DNA of 51,079 bases, taken from assembly GCA_001564065.1 (NCBI GenBank), contig LKNA01000014.1:1-51079 (forward strand), read 5' to 3'. The position numbers were made by a program, and so were the translations under genes. Positions 16,198-25,511 of the stretch are shown here, piece after piece. How positions within the stretch are numbered: the stretch's first letter is position 1; every line of letters begins with the position of its first letter. This DNA comes from Chitinophagaceae bacterium T5-Br10_B2g13 (GTDB lineage: Bacteria; Bacteroidota; Rhodothermia; Balneolales; Balneolaceae). The notes beneath the pieces were generated by a model. That model worked only from the letters and a program-made list of their open reading frames with translations, was not told where the DNA came from and made no database searches.

Positions 16198-19182
16198 TTA
16201 AAAATTGAGGTTCAATCCCAGTACGAAGGTACGTGGCCGGGGATAGAGGTTATAGTCAATTCCTCCGAAAACCTCAGGATCCTGCCCGCTATACTCGGTG
16301 ATTGTAAATACATTCTGTACGGTTGCAGAAACTCTCATCGATGAGACAACATCAAGCAGTTGATTAAACGTATACCCAACGGAGATGTTATCAAGTCTGA
16401 GGAAAGATGCATTTTCAACAAAATGGTCAGAATGATACTGAGCATTTACAAATCTGCTGCTGTTTACAAACTGAGTTGGATTTGTTAAGAACCCGGTATT
16501 GTTGAATGTCTGGCTGATGATGGCATTATCTGACGCAACGTTGTTGTAAACGTAGTTGCCGATACTTGCACGGGCAGCAAAGGACGCATCCCAGTTTTTA
16601 TACTCATATCGAGTTGAGAAACCGAATGTCCAGTCAGGATTTGGGCTTTTATGGCGATACATATCAGCCTCGGTAATCTGTCCGTCACCGTTTCGATCTA
16701 CATAAAGACCTTCAATCGGCATGCCATTATCATCATACACCTGCTCATACACGTAGAATGAATTTCGCGGATGACCTACGCTATGAATCTGTATGGTATT
16801 ACCGGTACCTCCGGCAATGCCACCGGTTTCAACACCGATATAGCTTGGATCGTCAATTGTTGTGAGCTTGGTAATCTCATCTGTGGTATAGGTAGCGTTG
16901 AACGATACCTGTAAGAATGAATTCTCGGTTGAGATTAGTCGGCCTGTGATATCAAACTCAATACCTTGTACTTCCAGAGTTCCAACATTTGATAGCACCC
17001 TGTTGGTGAAGTTGGTTCCCGCAGGTACGGGTATCACATTCAGAAGGTCCTGGGTTTCTCTGTGAAATACTTCAACTGAACCAAAAATCTGCTCTTCGTT
17101 AAAGCTGTAATCCAGACCTATGTTATAGGTAGTTGTCTCTTCCCACTTCAGGTTTGCATTGTATCCTTCCGGACGCAGAGTAGTTACAAACTCATTACCG
17201 AACGGATAGCGTGCGGTCTCTTGAGAGAATGTATAACGTGCCAGGTACGGGTAGTTACCCTGGCCAATTCGCTGTTGCCCAGTAACACCATAACCAAGGC
17301 GAAGCTTCAATTCACTGAGTCGGTCAAAATCTGACATGAAGTTTTCGCGATGCATGTTCCATGCAAAAGCAAAAGAAGGGAAGAGGCCCCATCGGTTGTC
17401 TTCTGAGAACCTGGACGTTCCATCCTGACGCAAGGTAGCCGTGAACAGGTAGCGATCCATCAGAGAGTAGTTTGCACGTCCAAAGAACGAAACAATATAG
17501 TACTCTGTGGCATACTCGTTATCCGTATTCACCACAACAACTTGCGAACGGTCGAAGTTGGTTGAGAAAGTTGAACCCTCTTCATAGTGGTGTTCCCAAG
17601 AGTAACCGCCGGTTAAATCCAGTCGGCTGTTCTCAAATTCTGTGTTGTAGTTCAGATAGAAGTCGAGAAGCTGGTTCTCTTTTCTCTGATCGTAGTTGGT
17701 GCGCACACCGGGTGCAGCTCCTCCAATCTCCCAGGCCGCCTGATCAGATACAGTAACCAGTCCGTCTCCTACGTCTGAGTAGTCAAAGCCAAGATTTAAC
17801 GTTGCGGTTAAGTCAGGCAGTTGAACAGGTTTGTAGTCGATCTGAAAATTACCGATTGCACGATATACAGTTGATTCATCATTTCTCTGATCAATCAGCG
17901 CCATTGGGTTAATAGGAGCAATTGGAATTGGATTTCCGTCGCCATCTGTCCATGTGTAGAATCCACCGAATGGTGCGCCTTCACCGAGCATTACAGGTTG
18001 TGTGGGATCGTAAGAAATCGCTGACCCGATAGCACCTGTGTCTGCAAATCGGTTGTCTACGCGTACACCCCTGAAGTTAACATCAGCACTCAGCTGATCA
18101 TCAAAAAATGTTGGGTTTACGGCAATAGAACCGGAAAGACGGTCATTGTTAGATGTTTTTAGTACACCTTGGTTTCCAGAAAAACCGAGAGAAACACGGT
18201 ATGGAATATCGTATGCCGAACCGGCTACACTCAGATTATGATCTTGAGTAAACGCATTCCGGAATAGCTGATCTTGCCAGTCAGTGTTTTCATTACCCAG
18301 AAAGTTAAGAGCAGATGCGCTGATGTTTCCGGCAGCAACCTCATCTTCAACAAATGTGCGGAACTCATCGCCATCGAGTACGCCAATGCGATCATCGTTT
18401 GTTTGATAAGAGAATCGTCCATTGTAGTTAACCTGTAAATCCTGTCCGGACTGGCCGCGTTTGGTAGTAATGATGATAACACCGTTTGAAGCACGAGAAC
18501 CGTAAATAGCAGTTGCGGAAGCATCCTTCAGTACGGTAATGGACTCAATGTCGTTCGGGTTGATTGTGTTGAGCGGATTTCTCATCCCTGCAATACCACC
18601 GTCATCCAGAGGAACACCATCCACTACATAAAGCGGATCGTTACTGGCTGCGAGGGAAGACCCACCACGGATACGGATGGTTGCCCCGGCTCCGGGTGCA
18701 CCACTGTTTGATGTAACCTGAACTCCGGCTGCACGTCCCTGGAATAACTCTTCAGGTGATGTAATCGCACCCTGGTTGAAGTCTCTGGAACTAACAACAC
18801 GGATTGATCCTGTGTTATCGCCCCGTTCCTGAACACCGTAACCGATAACGACCAGTTCGGAGAGCGCTTGAACGTCTGTGCTCATTTGCACGTCGATCGT
18901 TTCACGCCCGTCTACCGGTACTTCCATGGTTACGAATCCGATGTAAGAAAAGATTAAGACATCGTCTGCATTAACTCTTAATGAGTATTGGCCTTCGAGG
19001 TTTGTTGTTGTACCTCGGTCGGGAGTTCCTTGCACGGTGATGTTAACACCGGGCAGACTTTCACCCGTTTCTAGTTCTGTAACCGTACCACTGACTGTGA
19101 TTTCAGACTGCGCATGCGCCGGTAATGCATACGAGCAGAAAAACATAATCAATAGCAGGCTGAGTAGCTGTTTTACCTTCAT
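16198..19182 (-). CDS. SusC/RagA family TonB-linked outer-membrane transporter
   Basis: An outer-membrane beta-barrel of 994 residues that imports the oligosaccharide with SusD as lid, powered by TonB. Order: signal peptide (1-25, ending AHAQ); CarboxypepD-regulatory-like beta domain (about 28-110, VSGTVTELETGESLPGVNI, YSLRVNADDVLIFSYIGF); the family signature LSELVVIGYG; TonB plug (about 125-235, RGRAAGVQVTSNSGAPGAG, RIRGGSS, PLYVVDGVPLDD, ATAIYGSRASNGVIIITTK); barrel to the C-terminal aromatic LNF. It is the first gene of susCDE. Two LacI-type operators lie 52 and 152 bases before the start, so it is probably controlled by the LacI regulator at 7653. Confidence 0.96.
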   Translation of the reverse strand: MKVKQLLSLLLIMFFCSYALPAHAQSEITVSGTVTELETGESLPGVNITVQGTPDRGTTTNLEGQYSLRVNADDVLIFSYIGFVTMEVPVDGRETIDVQMSTDVQALSELVVIGYGVQERGDNTGSIRVVSSRDFNQGAITSPEELFQGRAAGVQVTSNSGAPGAGATIRIRGGSSLAASNDPLYVVDGVPLDDGGIAGMRNPLNTINPNDIESITVLKDASATAIYGSRASNGVIIITTKRGQSGQDLQVNYNGRFSYQTNDDRIGVLDGDEFRTFVEDEVAAGNISASALNFLGNENTDWQDQLFRNAFTQDHNLSVAGSAYDIPYRVSLGFSGNQGVLKTSNNDRLSGSIAVNPTFFDDQLSADVNFRGVRVDNRFADTGAIGSAISYDPTQPVMLGEGAPFGGFYTWTDGDGNPIPIAPINPMALIDQRNDESTVYRAIGNFQIDYKPVQLPDLTATLNLGFDYSDVGDGLVTVSDQAAWEIGGAAPGVRTNYDQRKENQLLDFYLNYNTEFENSRLDLTGGYSWEHHYEEGSTFSTNFDRSQVVVVNTDNEYATEYYIVSFFGRANYSLMDRYLFTATLRQDGTSRFSEDNRWGLFPSFAFAWNMHRENFMSDFDRLSELKLRLGYGVTGQQRIGQGNYPYLARYTFSQETARYPFGNEFVTTLRPEGYNANLKWEETTTYNIGLDYSFNEEQIFGSVEVFHRETQDLLNVIPVPAGTNFTNRVLSNVGTLEVQGIEFDITGRLISTENSFLQVSFNATYTTDEITKLTTIDDPSYIGVETGGIAGGTGNTIQIHSVGHPRNSFYVYEQVYDDNGMPIEGLYVDRNGDGQITEADMYRHKSPNPDWTFGFSTRYEYKNWDASFAARASIGNYVYNNVASDNAIISQTFNNTGFLTNPTQFVNSSRFVNAQYHSDHFVENASFLRLDNISVGYTFNQLLDVVSSMRVSATVQNVFTITEYSGQDPEVFGGIDYNLYPRPRTFVLGLNLNF

Positions 19183-19233
19183 AAAATCTACCTGTTTTTT
19201 TGATTAATGGAATAGATTAAAATTGTTATGGTT

Positions 19234-19247
19234 TGAAAGCGCTTCAA
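19234..19247. promoter_or_regulatory. LacI-type operator proximal to susC
   Basis: TGAAAGCGCTTCAA (AAGCGCTT core, 12 of 14 positions fit the cre consensus), 52 bases upstream of the susC start. It shares the GCGC centre and flanking symmetry with the perfect site before lacI. Confidence 0.65.
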
Positions 19248-19333
19248 TTGTTGGTTTTATCGTTTAGAACGTGATAATGTCTTTAAAAAGGCACTATAAA
19301 TTCTTTCTTTCACTTGTATTTAAGATGAACTTA

Positions 19334-19347
19334 TGAAAACGCTTACA
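19334..19347. promoter_or_regulatory. LacI-type operator distal to susC
   Basis: TGAAAACGCTTACA fits the cre consensus TGWAANCGNTNWCA at all 14 positions. It is exactly 100 bases from the proximal site, so the two could be bridged by one tetramer or two dimers. Confidence 0.75.
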
Positions 19348-19684
19348 TCTTGTCTTATTAATCTAATAATTTTTTGTGAAGATTCCTTAAAGAGAGTGTA
19401 TAATTCTTTCTAAATATCAGTTTTAAAAAGAGTTTGCTTTACTTCATATCCTTGATTTAAAATAATAGAAGCTAAAATACTCTCTTATCAGATACTTACG
19501 GGAATAAAAAAAGATTGGCAGTCAAGTAAATCGTTTGATTTGGTATGGAGGTTAACTGATTTTGTGTAAATATAATCACTATCATGGCATCGGTTTTTGC
19601 GTCATGATTTGCCGGATGAACAGCTGGTACATTTTCCTACATCAATTTATTTATATACGATAGAAAACGATAAAATTCTGTTTT

Positions 19685-20676
19685 ATGATATCATTTCTTA
19701 GAAAAAAGGGGATTGAACTTTCACTGAAAACCTATGTAATTACGGCTCTTTCGTATATGGCACTCGGCCTGTTTGCATCCCTGATTATCGGGTTGATTAT
19801 CAGAACAGCAGGAGAGCAGCTTGATATCGAGATGTTTATTACTATAGGTCAAACGGCCATGGATCTAATGGGGCCGGCCATAGGTGTGGCTATTGCTTAC
19901 GGACTTAAGGCCCCTTCACTGGTTCTTTTTGCATCTGCTGTGGCCGGGGGCTTTGGTGCCTCAGCAGGCGGACCGGCCGGTGCATACATTGCTTCCGTTC
20001 TTGCAACCGAATTTGGGAAATTGATTTCCGGCTCTACTAAGGTGGATATCATAGCAACACCGCTTGTGACTATTTTTGTGGGGTATTTATCAATGAAGGG
20101 ATGCTCGCTTTCGGAGAGTTGATTAACTGGTCTGTAAATCAACACCCGCTTATTATGGGAATTTTGGTGGCATCTTTAATGGGTGTTGCTCTTACGGCTC
20201 CAATTTCAAGTGCCGCTATTGCAATAATGCTTGGTCTTGATGGTCTTGCCGCCGGAGCCGCGACGGTAGGGTGTTCAGCCCAGATGATCGGTTTTGCAGT
20301 GAGCAGCTATCGTGAAAATGGAGTTGGCGGGCTGATCGCGCAGGGGATAGGGACATCCATGCTTCAAATTGCAAATGTGATCAAAAATCCGTTCATCTTA
20401 ATACCTCCCGTTTTGGCCGGGGCACTGCTGGCGCCTTTTGCCACACTTGTTTTTATGATGGAGAACACACCTGAAGGGGCGGGCATGGGTACAAGTGGTT
20501 TCGTTGGACAGATCTTCACATTTACGTCAATGGGTTTTAGCTGGGAGGTGGTGGCTTACATCCTGGTATTGCACATTATCGGCCCGGCAATTCTGGCGTA
20601 TATCATTTCAGAGTTTCTCAGAAAAAAGAACTTTATCAAGGAGGGAGATATGCTTTTGAGGAGTGAATCCCAGTAA
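19685..20676 (+). pseudogene. PTS_EIIC_2-family membrane transporter, frameshifted
   Basis: Two overlapping frames cover one membrane protein of the PTS_EIIC_2 (PF13303) type. The first (19685-20122) has KRKGIEL-like start, MGPAIGVAIAYGLKAP, GGPAGAYIAS and KVDIIATPLVTIFVGYL, then runs out of frame (KGCSLSES). The second (20101-20676) resumes with AFGELINW, LMGVALTAPISSAAIAIMLG and ATVGCSAQMIGFAVSSYREN, and ends KKNFIKEGDMLL. By recollection of the family, about ten residues (around VGPxISA) are missing at the junction, so a deletion of about 30 bases not divisible by three is likely. Substrate of the family is poorly defined. A sequencing error or two-part expression cannot be excluded. It is divergent from susC. 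Confidence 0.75.
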
Positions 20677-20797
20677 GAAAATTCGGTTATGACCAAATCA
20701 TCTCCATAGAAAATTTTTCTTAATAAAAAGTTTACATAGATTTGTCTTATATATTGCAAGGCAATGAAATAGATTCATCTATAAATAAAAATTATAC

Positions 20798-20819
20798 ACC
20801 TAAATAATTTAGGTTTTTA
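20798..20819 (+). terminator. Candidate Rho-independent terminator after the pseudogene
   Basis: ACCTAAAT, one base, ATTTAGGT, then a T run. It is A/T-rich and could also act on the opposite strand, where the RsmI-like gene ends at 20880. Confidence 0.55.
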
Positions 20820-20879
20820 TCGTTTTTGCGCCAATCAGGTATATGTGTAAGTAAATGACAGTGATATTTTAATCTTCTA

Positions 20880-21593
20880 TCAGTTACCGGAGTAGATCAA
20901 GAAAAGACAAGGCTTTTTCTGAAGATCAGGCTCACTTGATTGCTTCCAGAGGTGGACGGTTTTGGTCTGAATAAATTCATCTTTTTGTGTGATGTTGGAT
21001 GCAATACAGAGCCGGGTAGAAGGTCTTAGTTTATCCAGCAGTAACTGATAGAGTTGCTCATTACGATGGGGAGTTTCCATAAAAATTTGAGTCCGGTTCT
21101 TTTGCGCCGACTCTTGTTCAAGGTCGGAAATCTCCCGCACACGCTTGCCTTCATTCAGAGAAAGGTAGCCGTGAAAAGTGAATGACTGGCCGTTCATTCC
21201 CGATGCCATCAACGCCATAAGAATAGATGAAGGACCAACCAGGGGTATAACTTCAATATCGTTGTCGTGAGCCAGTTTCACCAGTTTTGCACCGGGATCA
21301 GCTACACCGGGAGCGCCGGCCTCCGACATCAATCCCACATCCTGCTCTTTAAGAAGCTTCAGAAAACTGTAAACTTCCTGATCGGGTGTTTTTTTGTTTA
21401 ACACACGCATCGTCATTTCGTAGGGAGGAGTAGGATGCTTAATCCACTGCAGGAAGCTTTGTGTTGTCTGTGGCTTTTCCACTATAAAACAGTTAAGGGA
21501 TTTGATAATCTCCAGGGTATACTCAGGAAGAGCTACATTCTTTTTGCGTTTGCTGATCGGTGTAGGTATAAGATATAATTTATGCTTTTTCAT
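20880..21593 (-). CDS. RsmI-like SAM-dependent (tetrapyrrole-methylase fold) methyltransferase
   Basis: Probably methylates rRNA as in RsmI (2'-O of C1402), but this shorter, divergent branch is common in Bacteroidota and its target is unproven. From the ATG at 21593 it has 237 residues: MKKHKLYLIPTPISK, the SAM-pocket motif GLMSEAGAPGVADPGAKLV, then PLVGPSSILMALMASGMNGQSF and FMETPHRNEQL. Longer in-frame starts would run further into the preceding gene. The chosen start overlaps that gene's last 14 bases and follows a GAGGAG sequence, though the spacing is very short. It is the last gene of a seven-gene minus-strand operon. Confidence 0.85.
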   Translation of the reverse strand: MKKHKLYLIPTPISKRKKNVALPEYTLEIIKSLNCFIVEKPQTTQSFLQWIKHPTPPYEMTMRVLNKKTPDQEVYSFLKLLKEQDVGLMSEAGAPGVADPGAKLVKLAHDNDIEVIPLVGPSSILMALMASGMNGQSFTFHGYLSLNEGKRVREISDLEQESAQKNRTQIFMETPHRNEQLYQLLLDKLRPSTRLCIASNITQKDEFIQTKTVHLWKQSSEPDLQKKPCLFLIYSGN

Positions 21594-22086
21594 ACTCCTC
21601 ATCCCGGTCAATTCGTTCAAATTGAAGCTGTTCTTCACCGTGTTTAATTCGACGGTATGCGTATCTGGAGCCATATAGTGCAATTATGATTGTAACAACC
21701 AATCCAATGGCCGTAACTCCCAAATTTACTTTAATCACACTTTGCTGCAGTTCGTAAGTGGGCATTAACACTATGGGCTTGAATGATTCCGTGTTATATC
21801 GTACTGGAATCAGTTCAGACTCCATGATTACCTGTGCCATTTGAACTGGTAATCCAAGCTGCTCTTCTATAACTTCATTATCATTTGTGGTAAACTGGAT
21901 GACAACGTATCCGTTTGTTTGCGCTGCGATCTGTTTAACGTCAAAGTCAGTAACTGTGGCAATATAGCTCTCACCATTCTCATAGGTATTCTGAATACCA
22001 AAATAAGTTGTTGCCTGGTATCCAAACTGGTAGACAAAATAGATCGGCAAGAGCCACACTAAATAGACGAAATAGTATTTATTCAT
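21580..22086 (-). CDS. Two-TM membrane protein, DUF3592-like
   Basis: No firm family. It has 168 residues with one membrane helix at each end (about 4-22 and 120-140) and a beta-rich, non-cytoplasmic middle (YIATVTDFDVKQIAAQ, VVIQFTTNDNEVIEEQLG, LIPVRYNTESF). This topology and the VxYxxxxP-like pattern resemble DUF3592 proteins. The cytoplasmic tail is highly charged (RRIKHGEEQLQFERIDRDEE). It is three bases from the preceding gene and overlaps the RsmI-like gene, so it belongs to the same operon. Function unknown. Confidence 0.65.
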   Translation of the reverse strand: MNKYYFVYLVWLLPIYFVYQFGYQATTYFGIQNTYENGESYIATVTDFDVKQIAAQTNGYVVIQFTTNDNEVIEEQLGLPVQMAQVIMESELIPVRYNTESFKPIVLMPTYELQQSVIKVNLGVTAIGLVVTIIIALYGSRYAYRRIKHGEEQLQFERIDRDEEYEKA

Positions 22087-22089
22087 TGT

Positions 22090-23319
22090 TTAATCGGGGT
22101 GTTCTTCGTTAATGTCATGCTGATTTGTCCGGAGTGAAACCTGCTCCATCAAGTCGATTAAAGCCGGATCATATATCAGCCGCTGTTGAAAATCCTGATG
22201 CATGTGTGTACCTGACATGTGGAACCAAAATCCCACGGGTAACTGGTCGAAAAAGATAGCCTGAATTTTTGTATCTCCGGTATAGACCAGCGTTCCGAAA
22301 TCTATACCGTTGAGTAGTCCCATACGGTTATCAAAAAGGGCACCATAGTCTGTAAAATCACGTGTTATTTCTGATCGATCCTGATATGGAGCTCTCATCA
22401 GATCTAAAACCATTTCGGATGAACTTTCTGAAATCTTACTTCCGTCATGCACACTCTTCAGAAATGAAACTGCTTCTGTTGCAGTGGTTTTTGGAAAAAG
22501 ATCCAGAGCATCACGCTCCTCCATAAAGGAACGGCCGAGTCGATTTCTGTTAAAATCATCGATCCATTCTTCTCTGGCAGATTCGTCATTCACAAAACGT
22601 TCTGACAGATCGATGACATGCGTTCGATATTCACTGCGTCGATTATTCCAGTGGCTGATCAGTTCATCAATGCTATTATCAGCTAAAGTTTCTGAAATGG
22701 ACAGGTAGAGGCCGGAGTAAGGAAGCGGCATTTCAGTCACTTCAAGATTAAATATCTGTTTGAAAGCGTCCCAATCGTAGGGTTGTATGTTCCACCATAA
22801 GTAGTCGGAGAGTGCGGGGTCATTAAAATAGGAGAGTAACCTAAGTGAGTGGTTTATCGAAATAGTGCCACTATCGATCCAGTCTTGCTGTTCCGCATAA
22901 GTCAGCGCGTCGTTGTGAACAGAGTTGTCGACTTTTGGCAGCACAAAGCTTTTTATCTCTTCCAGGGCTATTTGCTGCTCTCCGTCAATGTTACCGTTAT
23001 CAATTTCAATGGAGTAGGCGGTTATCAGAAACAGATTTGAGAGTGTACCCATAGGCCGGGGAACATCGGCTTGAAAGTAAAGGGTAGAGTCGGGGTGCTC
23101 AAGTACAATACTTGCAATTGATACGTGGTGAGGGTTCTCCTCTATATACTCCGATAGTCCGCGAAGAGATTGTGTTTTGGGTACCCATTCTGACCCCTCC
23201 ATAAACGCTTCTCTGTTGTCCAGAAACGTTTGAAAAGCGCCCCAGTTCAGCCCTATAACCACAACTCCCAAAACTAGTGCCGTAGCCAAAAATGCAGATA
23301 TGAATTTTAATAGTCTCAT
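22090..23319 (-). CDS. Membrane-anchored, serine-hydrolase-like protein lacking the SxxK motif
   Basis: The 409-residue protein has an N-terminal anchor (about 5-26) and an extracytoplasmic domain. The run PRPMGTLSNLFLITAYSIEIDNGNID occurs where class A beta-lactamase-like hydrolases have PxxSTxKL...AYxxI..G.L, and the late segment GIDFGTLVYTGDTKIQAIFF resembles their KTGT strand region. Here the expected Lys is Phe97 and no SDN or KTG triad is clear. I read it as a catalytically dead relative, a weak assignment made from fold-like spacing only. It could equally be an unrelated family. It is co-oriented and closely spaced with the DUF5103 gene and the two-TM gene. Confidence 0.55.
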   Translation of the reverse strand: MRLLKFISAFLATALVLGVVVIGLNWGAFQTFLDNREAFMEGSEWVPKTQSLRGLSEYIEENPHHVSIASIVLEHPDSTLYFQADVPRPMGTLSNLFLITAYSIEIDNGNIDGEQQIALEEIKSFVLPKVDNSVHNDALTYAEQQDWIDSGTISINHSLRLLSYFNDPALSDYLWWNIQPYDWDAFKQIFNLEVTEMPLPYSGLYLSISETLADNSIDELISHWNNRRSEYRTHVIDLSERFVNDESAREEWIDDFNRNRLGRSFMEERDALDLFPKTTATEAVSFLKSVHDGSKISESSSEMVLDLMRAPYQDRSEITRDFTDYGALFDNRMGLLNGIDFGTLVYTGDTKIQAIFFDQLPVGFWFHMSGTHMHQDFQQRLIYDPALIDLMEQVSLRTNQHDINEEHPD

Positions 23320-23364
23320 GGATATGAATAAAAGGAAGTTTTGTGACCCGAATATGAAGCAGAA

Positions 23365-24699
23365 TTATCTGCTCTCTTTATAGAATGTATTTACCTGAAG
23401 CAGTCTGTGATAAAATTGATTGTTATCGCGAAAATAGACGAAGGCGTGATACTGCTGCCGTGTTTCAGGGAACAGTGTATCGAACGCCATATCATCCACT
23501 CTGTTGTTTTCTGCCAACACATATTTATATCGATACGTGCCCTCTTTCATAACAACAGATTGAGTCCACCTGCCGGTTTGTTCATCAAAGTTCATTTTAA
23601 ATTCCTGATTAAGTTTCCACGAATTAAAATCCCCAACCAGATAAATTTCTTGGTCATCATTTATGTGTGAACCCGCATCAAACCTGAATTCAACATCTAA
23701 ATAGTTTGTGCTGCCAGACTGATCAGGCCCAAACCGGTGGGGAGCCCCAATCGCTACAGGCTGGGTAAACCCATCGGCATCATCCCGCAAAATAACGTTC
23801 CACGGTTCACTGCTTCTGTCAACATCCAGAATGGTTCTGCTCAGTTGTTCAACATCGGTCAGATTCAGGATCCGGAATTCATAATCTCCCAAAAATGGCC
23901 GGTTATGAGAGAGTTCAAACTGTACTTCATTAGGATTGGAAAAATCAAGTTCTCTTGCTTCGGGAGCACGTCCCCAGAATTGGTTTTGGCTGTAATAGAA
24001 AGAGAGATCGAACTGAGGTTGATCCAGCCAGTCCGGCAACAGATATCTGCTTACAGGGCGATGCATTACCCTGTGCCGGTATCTTGCCGATCGAAGGGTT
24101 TCAGCAGTGGATACGATAGTCCCCTCGTTTTCAAAAACGAAAAAGGGCAGAGAGAATTCGAGCTCTCCGGTATCTCTGTTGTGAACGTGAAGCATATAGT
24201 TACCACTGACTCTGAACCCCACATTGTGGTTTGGAAATTGATAAGGATACGACCGATAGTAAGGTTGTGTTGTGCGGCTTAAAATTCCACCGGGAATATC
24301 ATGCCGGCCAAAACCGGTGAAAAACTGGTCGGGGGAAAGGCCTGACTCAGACCAATCGGGGTTATGGTGGGTAAATGAGATTTCATAAGAGTGTGAGTCG
24401 AAGCCAAGAGTTTCAAACCGGAGTGTAAGCTGAACATTGCTGTTTAAATTCAAAAAAGGAGCTTCATTTGGGCGATCAGAAGGGTAGAGCTGTACGGAGT
24501 AAATCGGATGTGCGGGGGCAGCGGATTGCGGAAGTGTAAAATAGTGTTCAATTGAACCAGCTTGAGTTGCTCTTCGGTCGTTTGCAGTCCGCTCGGTTCC
24601 TGAACATCCATGAATTGTAAAGATGAGGAGTGGAATGATGAAAGTAGAGAACAGGAGGTGACGGTATGACTGAATGTTATAAATAATACTGTCCCTCAA
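23365..24699 (-). CDS. DUF5103 protein (type IX secretion plug-like), lipoprotein
   Basis: A cell-envelope protein of about 444 residues. The family signature is clear: IYSVQLYPSDRPNEAPFLNLNSN, LRFETLGFDSHSYEISFTHHNPDW, SYPYQFPNHNVGFRVSGNYMLHV. Relatives are annotated as T9SS plug or DUF5103 proteins, fitting the two T9SS cargo proteins in this window. The C-terminal part has an E-set/AMPK-like fold (EIYLVGDFNSWKLN...YRYKYVL). The start is uncertain: I chose TTG at 24699, giving an n-region, hydrophobic core and TIHGC lipobox. TTG at 24705 or 24759 is also open; every option overlaps the dapF end. It lies within the ccmB-holB-dapF operon. Confidence 0.8.
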   Translation of the reverse strand: MRDSIIYNIQSYRHLLFSTFIIPLLIFTIHGCSGTERTANDRRATQAGSIEHYFTLPQSAAPAHPIYSVQLYPSDRPNEAPFLNLNSNVQLTLRFETLGFDSHSYEISFTHHNPDWSESGLSPDQFFTGFGRHDIPGGILSRTTQPYYRSYPYQFPNHNVGFRVSGNYMLHVHNRDTGELEFSLPFFVFENEGTIVSTAETLRSARYRHRVMHRPVSRYLLPDWLDQPQFDLSFYYSQNQFWGRAPEARELDFSNPNEVQFELSHNRPFLGDYEFRILNLTDVEQLSRTILDVDRSSEPWNVILRDDADGFTQPVAIGAPHRFGPDQSGSTNYLDVEFRFDAGSHINDDQEIYLVGDFNSWKLNQEFKMNFDEQTGRWTQSVVMKEGTYRYKYVLAENNRVDDMAFDTLFPETRQQYHAFVYFRDNNQFYHRLLQVNTFYKESR

Positions 24700-25504
24700 A
24701 TACAAATGTTGCCGGCCCTTCCAGTTTAATATTTTTATAGCTGCCGGTCGTATCGTCAAAATCGAAATGCACCTTTAACATACCGCCTCTTACCTTAACA
24801 TTATAACTAAATGAACCATCGCCAATCTGCTGAAGATGATGCCATGCCAGTGCAGAAGCGATGGCACCGGTTCCGCAAGCAAGGGTAAGATTTTCTACTC
24901 CGCGCTCGTAGGTTTGCAGGCAGAGCTCATCGGAGTTAATTCCGGCAATAAAGTTTACGTTGGTACCAACAGGCTGGTAGTAGTTATGGTATCGCAGATA
25001 TCGCCCGTCTGTAATTAGTTGTTTCTCATCTTCAAGCTGATCTTGCTGTACGGGGCAGACAACGTGTTCGGTATTCGTATAGACGTTTAAAACGGCTTCT
25101 GACCCTACTTTTTCCTCTGCTACCTTCGTCTCGAGTGGAAATGAGATTATAACATTGTTTTCATCAACAGAAGCTTTATAAATCTTGTCATGAACCCGGA
25201 AACTAAATTCAGTCGGTGAACCGAGCGTTACGGCGTAAGCGGCAAAACAGCGGGCTCCGTTTCCGCACATTCCGGCATCACTGCCGTCCGGGTTTTTATA
25301 GACCATCACCAGATCCGCCTTTTTTGATGAATCGTAACAGAGGGCTATCAAACCGTCACTGCCCACACCAAATTTCCGGTCGCAAAGAACCGGGGCGATT
25401 TTGGAGAGTTCATCATCATCGATTTTAAGTGTGCGGTTATCGAAAAGGACAAAATCATTGCCCGCACCCTGCATTTTTAAAAAAGGTAAAGTGTTGTTAT
25501 CCAT
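24677..25504 (-). CDS. dapF: Diaminopimelate epimerase
   Basis: It converts LL- to meso-diaminopimelate for lysine and peptidoglycan synthesis, in the cytoplasm. The 275 residues have FLKMQGAGNDFVLFDN at the start and the two catalytic cysteines: Cys80 in GMCGNGARCFA and Cys210 in NLTLACGTGAIASAL. RYHNYYQPVGTNVNFI is also typical. It is seven bases from holB and overlaps the start of the DUF5103 gene, so it is part of the same transcript. The length is normal and all key residues are present. Confidence 0.97.
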   Translation of the reverse strand: MDNNTLPFLKMQGAGNDFVLFDNRTLKIDDDELSKIAPVLCDRKFGVGSDGLIALCYDSSKKADLVMVYKNPDGSDAGMCGNGARCFAAYAVTLGSPTEFSFRVHDKIYKASVDENNVIISFPLETKVAEEKVGSEAVLNVYTNTEHVVCPVQQDQLEDEKQLITDGRYLRYHNYYQPVGTNVNFIAGINSDELCLQTYERGVENLTLACGTGAIASALAWHHLQQIGDGSFSYNVKVRGGMLKVHFDFDDTTGSYKNIKLEGPATFVFEGQYYL

Positions 25505-25511
25505 ACGTCAG

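Larger units (their letters stand above)
19183..19684. other. 502-base divergent promoter region between susC and the PTS_EIIC_2 pseudogene
   Basis: Non-coding and A/T-rich. It contains the two LacI-type operators near susC and, on the other side, an imperfect hairpin ATCATGGC...GTCATGAT (19581-19608, 12-base loop, one G-T pair) about 80 bases before the pseudogene start, which may be an operator for it. I see no confident core promoter. Confidence 0.5.

Noticed and set aside
20736-20745. Bacteroidota -7 promoter box (TAGATTTG) after the transporter pseudogene
   Set aside because: No -33 TTTG at the right spacing and no plus-strand gene follows; likely chance in A/T-rich DNA.
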